From an uncultured Eubacteriales bacterium (lineage in GTDB: Bacteria > Bacillota > Clostridia > Oscillospirales > CAG-272), in contig CAKRNO010000002.1 of assembly GCA_934371135.1 (NCBI GenBank), forward strand, positions 72,623-136,622: a stretch of 64,000 nucleotides of DNA. The letters run 5' to 3'. Each line of letters begins with the position of its first letter. Position 1 is the stretch's first letter. The position numbers and the translations under genes are program-made. Below the pieces are notes generated by a model that saw nothing but the letters and a program-made list of their open reading frames with translations, did no database searches and had not been told where the DNA came from. This document shows positions 33,844 to 42,181 of the stretch, piece after piece.

Positions 33844-36360
33844 ATGAAGAATATTCTCGTCATTGACGGTAACAGCATCATCAACCGCGCCTACTACGGC
33901 GTGCGTCCGCTCTCCACGAAGGACGGCAGACCCACCAACGCCGTGTTCGGCACCCTCAACATCATCGGCCGCCAGCTGGAGGCGATCCGCCCGGACTATG
34001 CCGCCGTCGCCTTTGATGTAAAATCGCCAACCTTCCGTCATAAGATCTTCGACGCCTACAAGGCGGGCAGGCGCGAGACCCCGGAGGACCTCCTCACCCA
34101 GTTCGCCCCCGTCAAGGAGTGCCTCGCCGCCATGGGGCTGACCGTCCTCGAGCTCCCGGGCTATGAGGCAGACGACATCCAGGGCACCGTCTCGGCATGG
34201 GTCGAGGACCTGCCGGACGGGCACGCTTATATCCTCTCGGGTGACCGCGACCTGTTCCAGCTCATCGACGACCGCACGACGGTGCTCTACGCCGGACAGG
34301 AGACCAAGGCATTCGACCGCGCCGCCTTCCGCGAAAAATACCCCGGCATCGAGCCGGAGCAGTTCGTGGATCTCAAAGCCCTCATGGGTGACGCCTCGGA
34401 CAACATCCCCGGTGTCGCCGGGGTCGGGGAAAAAACAGCGCTCAAGCTCATCGCCGCCTATGGCTCGATCGACGGCGTCTATGCGCACATCGACGATAAG
34501 GAGATTGCGAACGGCGTGCGCGAGAAGCTCAAAAACAGCCACGACAACGCCTATCTGTCCCTTGCCCTCGCCCGTATCCTGCGGGAAGCGCCTCTGCCCC
34601 TGACGCTTGGAGACATCGCTTATCACGGGATGCAGAGCGACCGCCTCTACCGCCTGCTCTCCGACCTGGAGCTGAACAGCATCATCAACCGGCTGCATCT
34701 CGCTCCGGGAGAGAGCGACGCACCCGCCGCCGCGGACGCCGCCGTCACCTACCGCGAAGTCACGCTCGAAGAAGTGCTCGCAGTGGACGGAAAGTTTGCT
34801 TTCCAGTACGACGAATCCGCCTGCTACCTGTCCGACGGCGCCACGCATCGGATGTTCCGGGGCACCCCCGCCGACCTTGCTCCGCTTTTCACAAGCCCCA
34901 ACCAAATCCTTTGCTATGACGGCAAAAAGCTGTGGCATACCCTGCATGATGCAGGCATTCAGGTAAGCGCAAGTTTGCTTGACATTCCCTTATATGCCTA
35001 TGTGACAGACGCCTCCCTCGGTACCAAAACGCCACAGCAGCTCGCCACAGACCTGCTGGGCAAAACGGTGGAACCCGACGCGCCGTTCGCACACCTTTTA
35101 CCGGAGCTGGAAAGCGAGCTTTACAAAACAATATGTGAGCACGGCGCAGAAATGCTGTTAACGGACGTAGAGCTGCCGCTCCTGCCGATTCTTGCCGAGA
35201 TGGAGACCGTCGGCTTCCGTATTGACACGGAGGGGCTGCGCGCCTACGGCGTAGAGCTCAACGCCATGGCGGAGAAGTATGCCGCGTCTGTTCAGGCGAT
35301 GGCGGGGCACCCCTTCAACCTCAATTCCCCGAAGCAGCTCGGTGAAGTGCTGTTTGAGGAGATGAAGCTGCCGGCGCCGAAAAAGAAAAAGACGGGCTAT
35401 TCCACCGATGCGGAGACGCTCGAAAAGCTGAAGGACGTTCACCCGATTGCCGAGGAAATCCTCCTTTACCGACAGCTCAACAAGCTCTACACCACCTATG
35501 CGGTGGGACTGCTCACGGCGGCTGACGCCACCGGGCGTCTGCACACCGACTTCAAGCAGGCGCTCACAGCGACCGGCAGGCTCTCCTCGGCGGAGCCGAA
35601 TCTGCAGAACATCCCGATCCGCACCCCTGCGGGGCGCGAGTTCCGCCGTTATTTCATCCCGAGCGACGGGTATGTCCTGGTGGACGCCGACTATTCGCAG
35701 ATCGAGCTGCGCCTGCTCGCCATCCTGTCAGGGGACGAAGCCATGATCCATGCTTTTACGAGCGGTGCGGACATTCATACCATGACGGCGGCGAGCGCCT
35801 TCCGCATCCCGCCGGAGGAAGTCACCCCGGCGCTCCGTAAGAGCGCAAAAGCCATCAACTTCGGCATCGTCTACGGTATCAGCGCTTTCTCGCTCTCGCA
35901 GGATCTGCACATCTCGGTCGCCGAGGCGAAAGAATATATAGAGCACTATATGCAGACCTATCCCGGCATCCGCGGCTATCTCGAATCCTCTGTCGAGCAC
36001 GCCGCCGAGGTCGGCTATACCGAGACGCTCTACGGCAGGCGTCGGTATATCCCGGAGCTCAAGAGTTCGAACGGCGCCGTCCGCGCGCTCGGGCGCCGCA
36101 TGGCGCTGAACGCGCCGCTCCAGGGCACGGCAGCCGACATCATGAAGATGGCGATGGTACGGGTCGCCCGCGCCCTCGCGGCAGAGCTGCCCACCGCCCG
36201 CCTCATCATGCAGGTGCACGACGAGCTGGTTCTCGAGTGCCCCCCCGAGGACGCCGGGCGCGCCGCCGCGATCCTCCGCCGCGAGATGGAGGGCGTCGGC
36301 TCTGCATTCCCCGTCCCGCTCACCGTGGACGTCGAGATCGGGCACAACTGGCTCAAATAA
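33844..36360 (+). CDS. polA: DNA polymerase I
   Basis: 838 residues. Residues 1 to about 290: 5'-3' exonuclease (LVIDGNSIINRAYYG, GYEADDIQGT, LSGDRDLFQL, MGDASDNIPGVAGVGEKTA). About 300-460: 3'-5' exonuclease-like domain in which the DEDD acidic residues are missing (FAFQYDESACYLS at the first motif), so proofreading is probably lost, as in Bacillus stearothermophilus Pol I. The rest is the polymerase with motif A DADYSQIELRLL, motif B RKSAKAINFGIVYG and motif C QVHDELVLE. It fills gaps in repair and removes RNA primers. A stretch near 34890-35170 has more AT-rich codons than the rest. Confidence 0.98.
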   Translation: MKNILVIDGNSIINRAYYGVRPLSTKDGRPTNAVFGTLNIIGRQLEAIRPDYAAVAFDVKSPTFRHKIFDAYKAGRRETPEDLLTQFAPVKECLAAMGLTVLELPGYEADDIQGTVSAWVEDLPDGHAYILSGDRDLFQLIDDRTTVLYAGQETKAFDRAAFREKYPGIEPEQFVDLKALMGDASDNIPGVAGVGEKTALKLIAAYGSIDGVYAHIDDKEIANGVREKLKNSHDNAYLSLALARILREAPLPLTLGDIAYHGMQSDRLYRLLSDLELNSIINRLHLAPGESDAPAAADAAVTYREVTLEEVLAVDGKFAFQYDESACYLSDGATHRMFRGTPADLAPLFTSPNQILCYDGKKLWHTLHDAGIQVSASLLDIPLYAYVTDASLGTKTPQQLATDLLGKTVEPDAPFAHLLPELESELYKTICEHGAEMLLTDVELPLLPILAEMETVGFRIDTEGLRAYGVELNAMAEKYAASVQAMAGHPFNLNSPKQLGEVLFEEMKLPAPKKKKTGYSTDAETLEKLKDVHPIAEEILLYRQLNKLYTTYAVGLLTAADATGRLHTDFKQALTATGRLSSAEPNLQNIPIRTPAGREFRRYFIPSDGYVLVDADYSQIELRLLAILSGDEAMIHAFTSGADIHTMTAASAFRIPPEEVTPALRKSAKAINFGIVYGISAFSLSQDLHISVAEAKEYIEHYMQTYPGIRGYLESSVEHAAEVGYTETLYGRRRYIPELKSSNGAVRALGRRMALNAPLQGTAADIMKMAMVRVARALAAELPTARLIMQVHDELVLECPPEDAGRAAAILRREMEGVGSAFPVPLTVDVEIGHNWLK

Positions 36361-36390
36361 CGCACAGCTGCCCCCTTTGCCATCGACACA

Positions 36391-36427
36391 TAATAAAATC
36401 CACCCGCCGGACGGGTGGATTTTATTA
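36391..36427. terminator. Bidirectional terminator between polA and the SipL-like gene
   Basis: Perfect 16-bp stem (36391-36406 with 36412-36427) whose outer half is TAATAAAAT/ATTTTATTA, giving a T-rich tract on either strand. It serves the two convergent genes. Confidence 0.9.
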
Positions 36428-36514
36428 TGGCTTTATCCGGATGTATACCGTCAACGCCTGCGGCAGGTACCGGCGAAGCGCTCTTCTGCATGACGCGAAC
36501 GGTCGTCTTTCCGC

Positions 36515-38038
36515 TCAATCGTATTCCAGCATGAGGTGACTCATACCGTCGAGGTGCTGGGGCAGGTCGGGCGATTCCATCGCCTCACGCGGGATGGAGT
36601 TGGCATCGACCAGCCCGGCGAGCGGCACATGATACCGCTTCCCGATGTTCCAGAGCGAGTCGCCCCCCTCGGGATATACCGCGATAATCTCCCCGCGCCT
36701 GTGGGCGAACGGATGCTCGCTGTCCGCCTCAATCTCCTCAACCGCCTCCATTTCATTCGTGGCGGTCGCGAGACACGAGACCTGCAGCTCGGCGTCTGCC
36801 GAGAGTTTCTGCCCGTCGGAGCGCAGATGGCACCCGACCGCGTGCACCTGCGGCATGAGCTGCGCGCCCGTCGGGAGCGGCTCCTTGGCGGTCATCCGCA
36901 CCTTCCACGGGAAGCGGAAGGTGGTGCCGGTATAGCTCTCGTCCCCGGGGATCCCAATGAGACACAGCATCCGCATCTCGCCCTCCACCGTGATCTCTGC
37001 GCCGTCCGCCGTGCAGGAAGTCACGCTCGCCTGCCCGCGGCAGTCGAACGGTATCGCTTCTTCATCAAGTCCGAGCTCGGAGAGCGGCACCGACCCGTCC
37101 ACCGTATAGTTCCCCTGCAGGCAAGCCGGATAATATCTGCCGACGATCGGCGCGAGTGAAACATTGACCGGATACTCCATGGCGTAGACGTCGCACATGG
37201 GGGTCACCACCTCGTTGTTCACGGCGACGCCGAATAGCGTCACGCGGGCGTCGAACACCAGGCGGTCGCTCCCCTCCTCGCTCGCAAAGGTCGCGTTACA
37301 GGCGGTACATCTGCCGAATGCCATCGCGCAGAAGGCGGGGGTCAGCCGCTCCTCGGTGATCGTCTCCTCCATCGGGATCTTGCCGCGCACGGTATAGGGC
37401 ACGCCCGCACCGTCCGCACAGAGCGCCGTCATCCACAGATCTGCCCGGACGCGGACGGCGCCGACCTCCGCCTTCGCCTCGCGGACAAGTACCCGTCCGC
37501 ACACGGAGAGGAGCCGGCTTTGCGGCTCCGCCTTGACGCTGTCGGAGAGCTCCGCCTCCTCGCCCTCGAAAAAGACCGTCTCGCCCACCGTCAGATTCCG
37601 CCGCAGGATCTCGCACGCCCCGATGTCGCCCGTCTCCGCCTCCGTGACCGTCTCGCGGCGGACCGCCATCGGGCGCAGGGTCATATTCGCCTTCATGGTC
37701 ACGCGGCGAGGTCCGCCGAGGCGGCAGGTGACGCTGTCCACCGTCGGGACGACCTGCATCTCTACGCCCTCCCCGCCCGGGATCTGACAGGAGAAGGTGC
37801 CGTCCAGCGTCACAGACGCAACCGCCCCCTCGCCATCCAGATAGATCAGGCAGTAGGTGACCTCTCCGCCGACCTCCGTTTTGTCCTGCGTATCATACTG
37901 CCCCGTGACCGTCGCGTCACAGTCCACCCGCAGAACACGCCGCACCTCCGGCGTGTAGTCCGGCAGGGTGTATTCACCGCCCGTCTCGCAGGAATACGTC
38001 CCCGCGAGCGTGCGCTCCGTCTCATAGGTGTTTGCCAT
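36515..38038 (-). CDS. SipL-like spore protein (SPOCS/DUF3794 repeats plus LysM)
   Basis: 507 residues. Several DUF3794/SPOCS beta domains (for example GGEYTLPDYTPEVRRVLRVD at the start, and GNYTVDGSVPLSELGLDEEA) are followed by a C-terminal LysM domain of about 45 residues (VYPEGGDSLWNIGKRYHVPL). In Clostridioides difficile SipL has this arrangement and recruits the spore-coat ATPase SpoIVA through its LysM domain. No signal peptide, as expected for a mother-cell coat protein. Start MANTYETERTL at 38038 follows GGGGGA. No other sporulation gene is adjacent. It is the best evidence here for endospore formation; a related DUF3794 protein of other function is possible. Confidence 0.8.
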   Translation of the reverse strand: MANTYETERTLAGTYSCETGGEYTLPDYTPEVRRVLRVDCDATVTGQYDTQDKTEVGGEVTYCLIYLDGEGAVASVTLDGTFSCQIPGGEGVEMQVVPTVDSVTCRLGGPRRVTMKANMTLRPMAVRRETVTEAETGDIGACEILRRNLTVGETVFFEGEEAELSDSVKAEPQSRLLSVCGRVLVREAKAEVGAVRVRADLWMTALCADGAGVPYTVRGKIPMEETITEERLTPAFCAMAFGRCTACNATFASEEGSDRLVFDARVTLFGVAVNNEVVTPMCDVYAMEYPVNVSLAPIVGRYYPACLQGNYTVDGSVPLSELGLDEEAIPFDCRGQASVTSCTADGAEITVEGEMRMLCLIGIPGDESYTGTTFRFPWKVRMTAKEPLPTGAQLMPQVHAVGCHLRSDGQKLSADAELQVSCLATATNEMEAVEEIEADSEHPFAHRRGEIIAVYPEGGDSLWNIGKRYHVPLAGLVDANSIPREAMESPDLPQHLDGMSHLMLEYD

Positions 38039-38192
38039 TGTCCATCCCCCATTCACGCGTTTTGTTCCATTCTATGAAGGAACGCTGCCCGCTAGAACGG
38101 AGAACGGAAAGCGCCCCCCGGACGGGGAGCGCTCCGGTGACGAAAGCCGACGGTCAGGGGACCCTACCCGCCGTGCGATCATCGCGCCGTAT

Positions 38193-39260
38193 TTATGCTT
38201 TTTCTTCGGTATCGGCTGACGCTGCCGTCCCGCCGTTTGTTCCGTCGTTTTCCGCATCGCCCGCAGGGGTTTCGGCGCGGGTATCGGCGGGGGCGTCGCT
38301 CGCCGCACCGCTCGTCGGGTTGCCGGCGGAGGCGTCGTCTCCGTCGCGACCGCTGTCGTCGGTGCTCTCCCCCGTGCCGTCGGTATTTTCCCCGGGCGCT
38401 CCCGGCGTCAGGACCGCACGTTTCCACAGCCCCTTGGTCATTTTACCGAGCCCGTTCAGCATACGGTCGGCGGTCAGGCGTTTGCGGTCCTTTTTATGTG
38501 CGATGCGGTCTTCTTCAATGCGGGCGAGTACCGCCTCGGCATCGTCCCTCTCGCTCCCGATGATCGTTTCCAGCACCTCTGCGGCGTACTCCTCTCCGCT
38601 CGCAATCATGTTCATGACCGACGCATGGTCGATAAAGAGCGAATCGGCGAGGATGGAGTTGTTCGGGAAATTGATACGGATGATACGCCGGTTTATATCC
38701 TTGTTCACAAAGAAGTAATCATATTTGTCAAAATAGAGTGCAATGACATAATCCGGCTCGCAGAGCGGCAGGGGGAACAGCGGCATATTGTCCACCCATC
38801 CGCCGTCCGCGTATTTCACGCCGTCGATGGTGACGGCGGGATAAACGGCAGGCACCGCAACCGCAGCCGAGACGTAGGTATCCATCTGCTCCGGGGGAAT
38901 TTTCGAAAGATCGGCGTAGTAGATGGTGCGCTCACGCGACTGCATGAGCGGTACATAAAAAGGCACCCGGCTCTGCCCGAGCGCGGCGACGCGGTGTATC
39001 GCGTCCGGGACGTAAGACCCGTGCAGAAACCGCACGATACTCTTACGCTTGGGGCTGTCCGCATTGGCACCCTCCCAGAACTCCCGCATCTCGTCGGTGT
39101 GCCCGGTCAGAAAGCTCTGCGCGTTCAGCGCACCGACCGAGCTCGCACTCACGCAAGCAAAGTCCTCCGGCGCGAAATACTTTTCGATCGCCCGGAGCGC
39201 CCCGATCTGGTACGCCCCTTTCGAAAGCCCGCCGGACAGCAGCAGTCCTACTTTTGCCAT
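38193..39260 (-). CDS. Patatin-like phospholipase (RssA family)
   Basis: 355 residues. The patatin fold has a Gly-rich oxyanion loop (LLSGGLSKGAYQIGAL), a nucleophile elbow (CVSASSVGALNA) and the catalytic Asp in YADGGWVDN. The elbow reads A-S-S-V-G instead of G-x-S-x-G; serine and the last glycine are kept, so activity is likely but altered. Expected to hydrolyse acyl esters of lipids at the membrane. The last 70 residues are a low-complexity tail of Asp, Gly, Thr, Ala and Glu, probably disordered. Its start MAKVGLLLSGG matches the family. Single gene; substrate unknown. Confidence 0.88.
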   Translation of the reverse strand: MAKVGLLLSGGLSKGAYQIGALRAIEKYFAPEDFACVSASSVGALNAQSFLTGHTDEMREFWEGANADSPKRKSIVRFLHGSYVPDAIHRVAALGQSRVPFYVPLMQSRERTIYYADLSKIPPEQMDTYVSAAVAVPAVYPAVTIDGVKYADGGWVDNMPLFPLPLCEPDYVIALYFDKYDYFFVNKDINRRIIRINFPNNSILADSLFIDHASVMNMIASGEEYAAEVLETIIGSERDDAEAVLARIEEDRIAHKKDRKRLTADRMLNGLGKMTKGLWKRAVLTPGAPGENTDGTGESTDDSGRDGDDASAGNPTSGAASDAPADTRAETPAGDAENDGTNGGTAASADTEEKA

Positions 39261-39309
39261 AATTTTTGCCTTTCGTCTGTGTTTTTGTGTGCCACCCGCC
39301 GCAATGGTT

Positions 39310-39340
39310 CATGGGGGAGCCGCCGGGCGGCTCCCCCATG
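39310..39340. repeat. 31-base near-perfect palindrome between rhaD and the patatin gene
   Basis: Arms CATGGGGGAGCCGCC/GGCGGCTCCCCCATG separated by one base. No T tract follows on either strand, so it is not a standard terminator, though it sits where one for rhaD would be expected. It shares the GGAGCCG core with several terminators of the window. Confidence 0.7.
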
Positions 39341-39372
39341 GGTCGGTTGACAGTATCTCCGACCGGGTCGGA

Positions 39373-40191
39373 TTACTTCAAAATGCCGGCGCGGGGCGTC
39401 ACATGGAAGTGGTCGGCGAGCTCCAGCATCTGTGCATCGGTAATGGTGTTGATGCGCTTCAGACCGGCGGTCAGCATATAGATGGTCGCAGCCTTCTCGA
39501 CCGTCTCGACAAGACCGAACGCCTCGTCCAGCGTCTTGCCTGCACCGTACAGCCCGTGCATCCCCCAGACCACGCTGCGCGCGCGGGTCATGCAGTCGGC
39601 AGTGGCTTCCCCGATCTCATTGGTGCCGCAGAGCATCCACGGCAGGACCTCTACCCCGTCCGGGAACACCACGACGCACTCGGTGCTCATCTGCCAGAGC
39701 GTGTGCGTGAACTCGTTGGTGTTCAGCGTGTGCACATAGGTCATGGCGAGCAGGTTGGTCGGGTGGCAGTGCATGACCACGCGGTTCTCGGGATCCACGG
39801 AGAGACGGGAAATATGGCTCATGAGGTGCGCGGGCAGCTCACTCGTGAACTTCCCGCCGTCGGCGTAGCCCCAGAGGAGCTCTGCCGTCGTACCGTCTTC
39901 GGCGATCCGGATGATACCGAGGTTGGTCTCGGGATCCCCTTTCACGTTCTTGAAATATTTGCCCGTGCCGGTCACGATGAAGTACTTGCCGATGAGCGGC
40001 TTCGCATCAAAACCGGTCGGGATGCGGCGGAGGACGTGGTCGGTGTCAAGGTAGGCGCTGACCTCCTCCCCGGTGAGCAGATAGCTGATATTGCCGCCGT
40101 TGCGCTCATCCCAGCCGAGGCGGTACATATTGGCGGTGATCTCGCTCATTTCCTTTACGAAGGGTGCTTCGGAAACATTGTTCTTTTTCAT
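39373..40191 (-). CDS. rhaD: Rhamnulose-1-phosphate aldolase
   Basis: 272 residues, class II zinc aldolase. It splits L-rhamnulose 1-phosphate into dihydroxyacetone phosphate and L-lactaldehyde. Recognised by ANMYRLGWDERNGGNISYLL, the zinc-binding HCHPTNLLAMTYV and a later WGMHGLYGAG with the third His. Length is typical. It lies 12 bases after ackA and is probably cotranscribed with it. No rhaA, rhaB, transporter or rhamnose regulator is nearby, which is unusual and suggests a salvage role or a divided pathway. Confidence 0.93.
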   Translation of the reverse strand: MKKNNVSEAPFVKEMSEITANMYRLGWDERNGGNISYLLTGEEVSAYLDTDHVLRRIPTGFDAKPLIGKYFIVTGTGKYFKNVKGDPETNLGIIRIAEDGTTAELLWGYADGGKFTSELPAHLMSHISRLSVDPENRVVMHCHPTNLLAMTYVHTLNTNEFTHTLWQMSTECVVVFPDGVEVLPWMLCGTNEIGEATADCMTRARSVVWGMHGLYGAGKTLDEAFGLVETVEKAATIYMLTAGLKRINTITDAQMLELADHFHVTPRAGILK

Positions 40192-40203
40192 GGTAGTATC
40201 TCC

Positions 40204-41406
40204 TTATTTCGTTACGATATCCAGGGTTTCTTTGGCAATCATGTATTCCTCGTCGGTCGGGATGACGAGGACCCTGACGCGGCTGCCCTCTCCAGTGATG
40301 TCCCCGGCGGTACCGCGCTTCATCGCGCCGTTCACCGCTTCATCGATCCTGATCCCGAGGTAGTCGAGATCACGGCAGATGTTGGCGCGCACGACGGAGT
40401 CGTTCTCCCCGATGCCCGCGGTGAAAACAAGTGCGTCACAGCCGTTCATCTCCGCGATGAGCGAGCCGATGATCTTTTTCGCCTGGTGATAGAACACCTT
40501 CATCGCCAGCGCACAGCGGGCGTCGCCCTTCGCCTCGCCCTCCATGACCTTGCGGCAGTCCGCCATGCCGGTCATACCGAGGAAGCCGGACTTCTTCGTC
40601 AGAATGGTATCCATTTCTTCGGGCGTGTAGCCGTCTACCCGCATGAGATACGTGACGATGGTCGGGTCGATGGAGCCGGTACGCGTCCCCATCATGATGC
40701 CCTCCTGCGGGGTGAAGCCCATGGTCGTATCGACGCAGACGCCGTCACGGATGGCACTGAAGCTGGAGCCGCTGCCGAGGTGGCAGGTCACGAGCTTCAG
40801 CTCGCGCAGGTCGCGGCCGAGGTATTCTGCCGTCTTGCCGCTCACATAGCGGTGCGAGGTACCGTGGAAGCCGTAGCGGCGGATGTGGCGCTTTTCGACG
40901 ATCTCATAGGGGAGCGCATAGGAATACGACTCCGGCGGGAGCGTGCGGTAGAAAGCGCTGTCCGCGACGACAACGTGCTTCACACCGGGGAGCAGCGCCT
41001 GGCACGCGGTGATTGCCGCGATGGCAGCGGGCGCGTGGAGCGGGTTAATCGGCGTGATTTCGTGGAGATAATCCAGCTCTGCCTGTCCGACGACGTTGAC
41101 GGTCAGCTTCTCGCCGCCGTGGACGATACGGTGACCGACGGCGCCGATCTCGGAGAGGCTGTTCACCACCCCGCGCACGGGGTCGGTCAGGAGCCCCATC
41201 ACGATGGACAGCGCCACCGAGTGGTCGGGCAGATCCACCTCGAACTCATACTTGTCCATACCGGGCTTTCTGTGGGTAACACGCCCCTTGCTGCTCGCGA
41301 CATTGATGTTCTCGCAGCCGCCGCGGCAGAGCACGTCGCCCGTATCCATGTCGAAGAGCTGATACTTGAGAGAAGAACTGCCTGCATTGATCACAAGGAT
41401 TTTCAT
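40204..41406 (-). CDS. ackA: Acetate kinase
   Basis: 400 residues. It converts acetyl phosphate + ADP to acetate + ATP, the energy-yielding end of acetate fermentation. The two ASKHA signatures are visible: VINAGSSSLKYQLFDM at the N terminus and GFHGTSHRYVSGKTAEYL in the centre, with VGHRIVHGGEKL and CHLGSGSSFSAI. No phosphotransacetylase gene is in the window. It has its own promoter 45-73 bases upstream and precedes rhaD. In this fermentative cell it would work with pyruvate formate-lyase (56-58 kb). Confidence 0.97.
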   Translation of the reverse strand: MKILVINAGSSSLKYQLFDMDTGDVLCRGGCENINVASSKGRVTHRKPGMDKYEFEVDLPDHSVALSIVMGLLTDPVRGVVNSLSEIGAVGHRIVHGGEKLTVNVVGQAELDYLHEITPINPLHAPAAIAAITACQALLPGVKHVVVADSAFYRTLPPESYSYALPYEIVEKRHIRRYGFHGTSHRYVSGKTAEYLGRDLRELKLVTCHLGSGSSFSAIRDGVCVDTTMGFTPQEGIMMGTRTGSIDPTIVTYLMRVDGYTPEEMDTILTKKSGFLGMTGMADCRKVMEGEAKGDARCALAMKVFYHQAKKIIGSLIAEMNGCDALVFTAGIGENDSVVRANICRDLDYLGIRIDEAVNGAMKRGTAGDITGEGSRVRVLVIPTDEEYMIAKETLDIVTK

Positions 41407-41450
41407 GAAACTGACACCTCTGTTTTTATATTATCCATTTACAAAAAGAC

Positions 41451-41479
41451 AGTATAGCACACGCGCCCCGCGAAATCAA
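41451..41479 (-). promoter_or_regulatory. Promoter of ackA-rhaD
   Basis: On the minus strand TTGATT, 17 bases, TATACT; leader about 38 nt. Confidence 0.78.
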
Positions 41480-41500
41480 GGGCGGGAGGATTTTTTCTCC

Positions 41501-42181
41501 TCATGCGTGCCGCCGCGGACGCGGCGCCCCCTCCGCCTCTCCGAGGTCAAGATACTCTCCGACCACGGCGGCGATTTTGTCACGCTCAAACGCCGCCCAG
41601 GCGTCCTCGACGCCGACGACGCGGAAGCCCATGGCGGCAGCCGTCCGGATGGAGTAATACGAATCCTCGAACAACAGACATTCCGTGGGGTCGGCACCTC
41701 CGAAGCGCCGGAGCGCCTCCTCAAAGATACCGGGCGCCTCCTTGCCGCCGCCACCCGTCATATCCTCGTGGGTCAGCACAAATTCGAAATAGGGTGCGAG
41801 CCCGGTTTTGGCAAGGCAGAGCGCAGCGCCCACGTGCGGCGTGAGCGTAATGATGCCCATGCGGCAACCTGCCGCCCGGAGGGTGTCGAGCAGCGCTACG
41901 GCACCTGGCTTGACGCGGACATCCTCGGCGTAATGCCGCGCCATGTGCACCTCGGTGAAGCGGATCATCTCGGGGAGCGTCGCGGTAATACCGACGGAGG
42001 CAAGGTACGAGAGCACCTCTCCGTAGCCGCGCGCCGTTTCAAGGCAGCGCAGCCCCGCCTCGTCCGGTCGGATGCCGACCTCGGCGAGGTATTCCAGCGG
42101 CATCTCGCGCCAGTAGCCCATCGAATCGACGAGCGTACCGTCCATGTCAAACAGCGCATAGGGCAGAATGGGCGTTTTCAC
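41501..42181 (-). CDS. HAD-family hydrolase (phosphoglycolate phosphatase/beta-phosphoglucomutase type)
   Basis: 226 residues. HAD motif I FDMDGTLVDS with the nucleophile Asp, motif II region GIITLTPHV, the Lys in GGGKEAPGIF, and motif IV LLFEDSYYSIRTAAAMG. An alpha-helical cap after motif I places it in subfamily IA. Substrate cannot be predicted. Its ATG overlaps the topB stop by four bases (ATGA), so it is translated from the same mRNA. Confidence 0.88.
   Translation of the reverse strand: MKTPILPYALFDMDGTLVDSMGYWREMPLEYLAEVGIRPDEAGLRCLETARGYGEVLSYLASVGITATLPEMIRFTEVHMARHYAEDVRVKPGAVALLDTLRAAGCRMGIITLTPHVGAALCLAKTGLAPYFEFVLTHEDMTGGGGKEAPGIFEEALRRFGGADPTECLLFEDSYYSIRTAAAMGFRVVGVEDAWAAFERDKIAAVVGEYLDLGEAEGAPRPRRHA

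Noticed and set aside
32785..34947. 720-codon minus-strand frame opposite the membrane protein and the start of polA
   Set aside because: It would run through the AT-rich promoter region and has the composition of an antisense frame; polA motifs are clear on the other strand.
39049..41457. 802-codon plus-strand frame opposite the patatin, rhaD and ackA genes
   Set aside because: It spans three well-supported minus-strand genes and their spacers and shows no protein-like motif.
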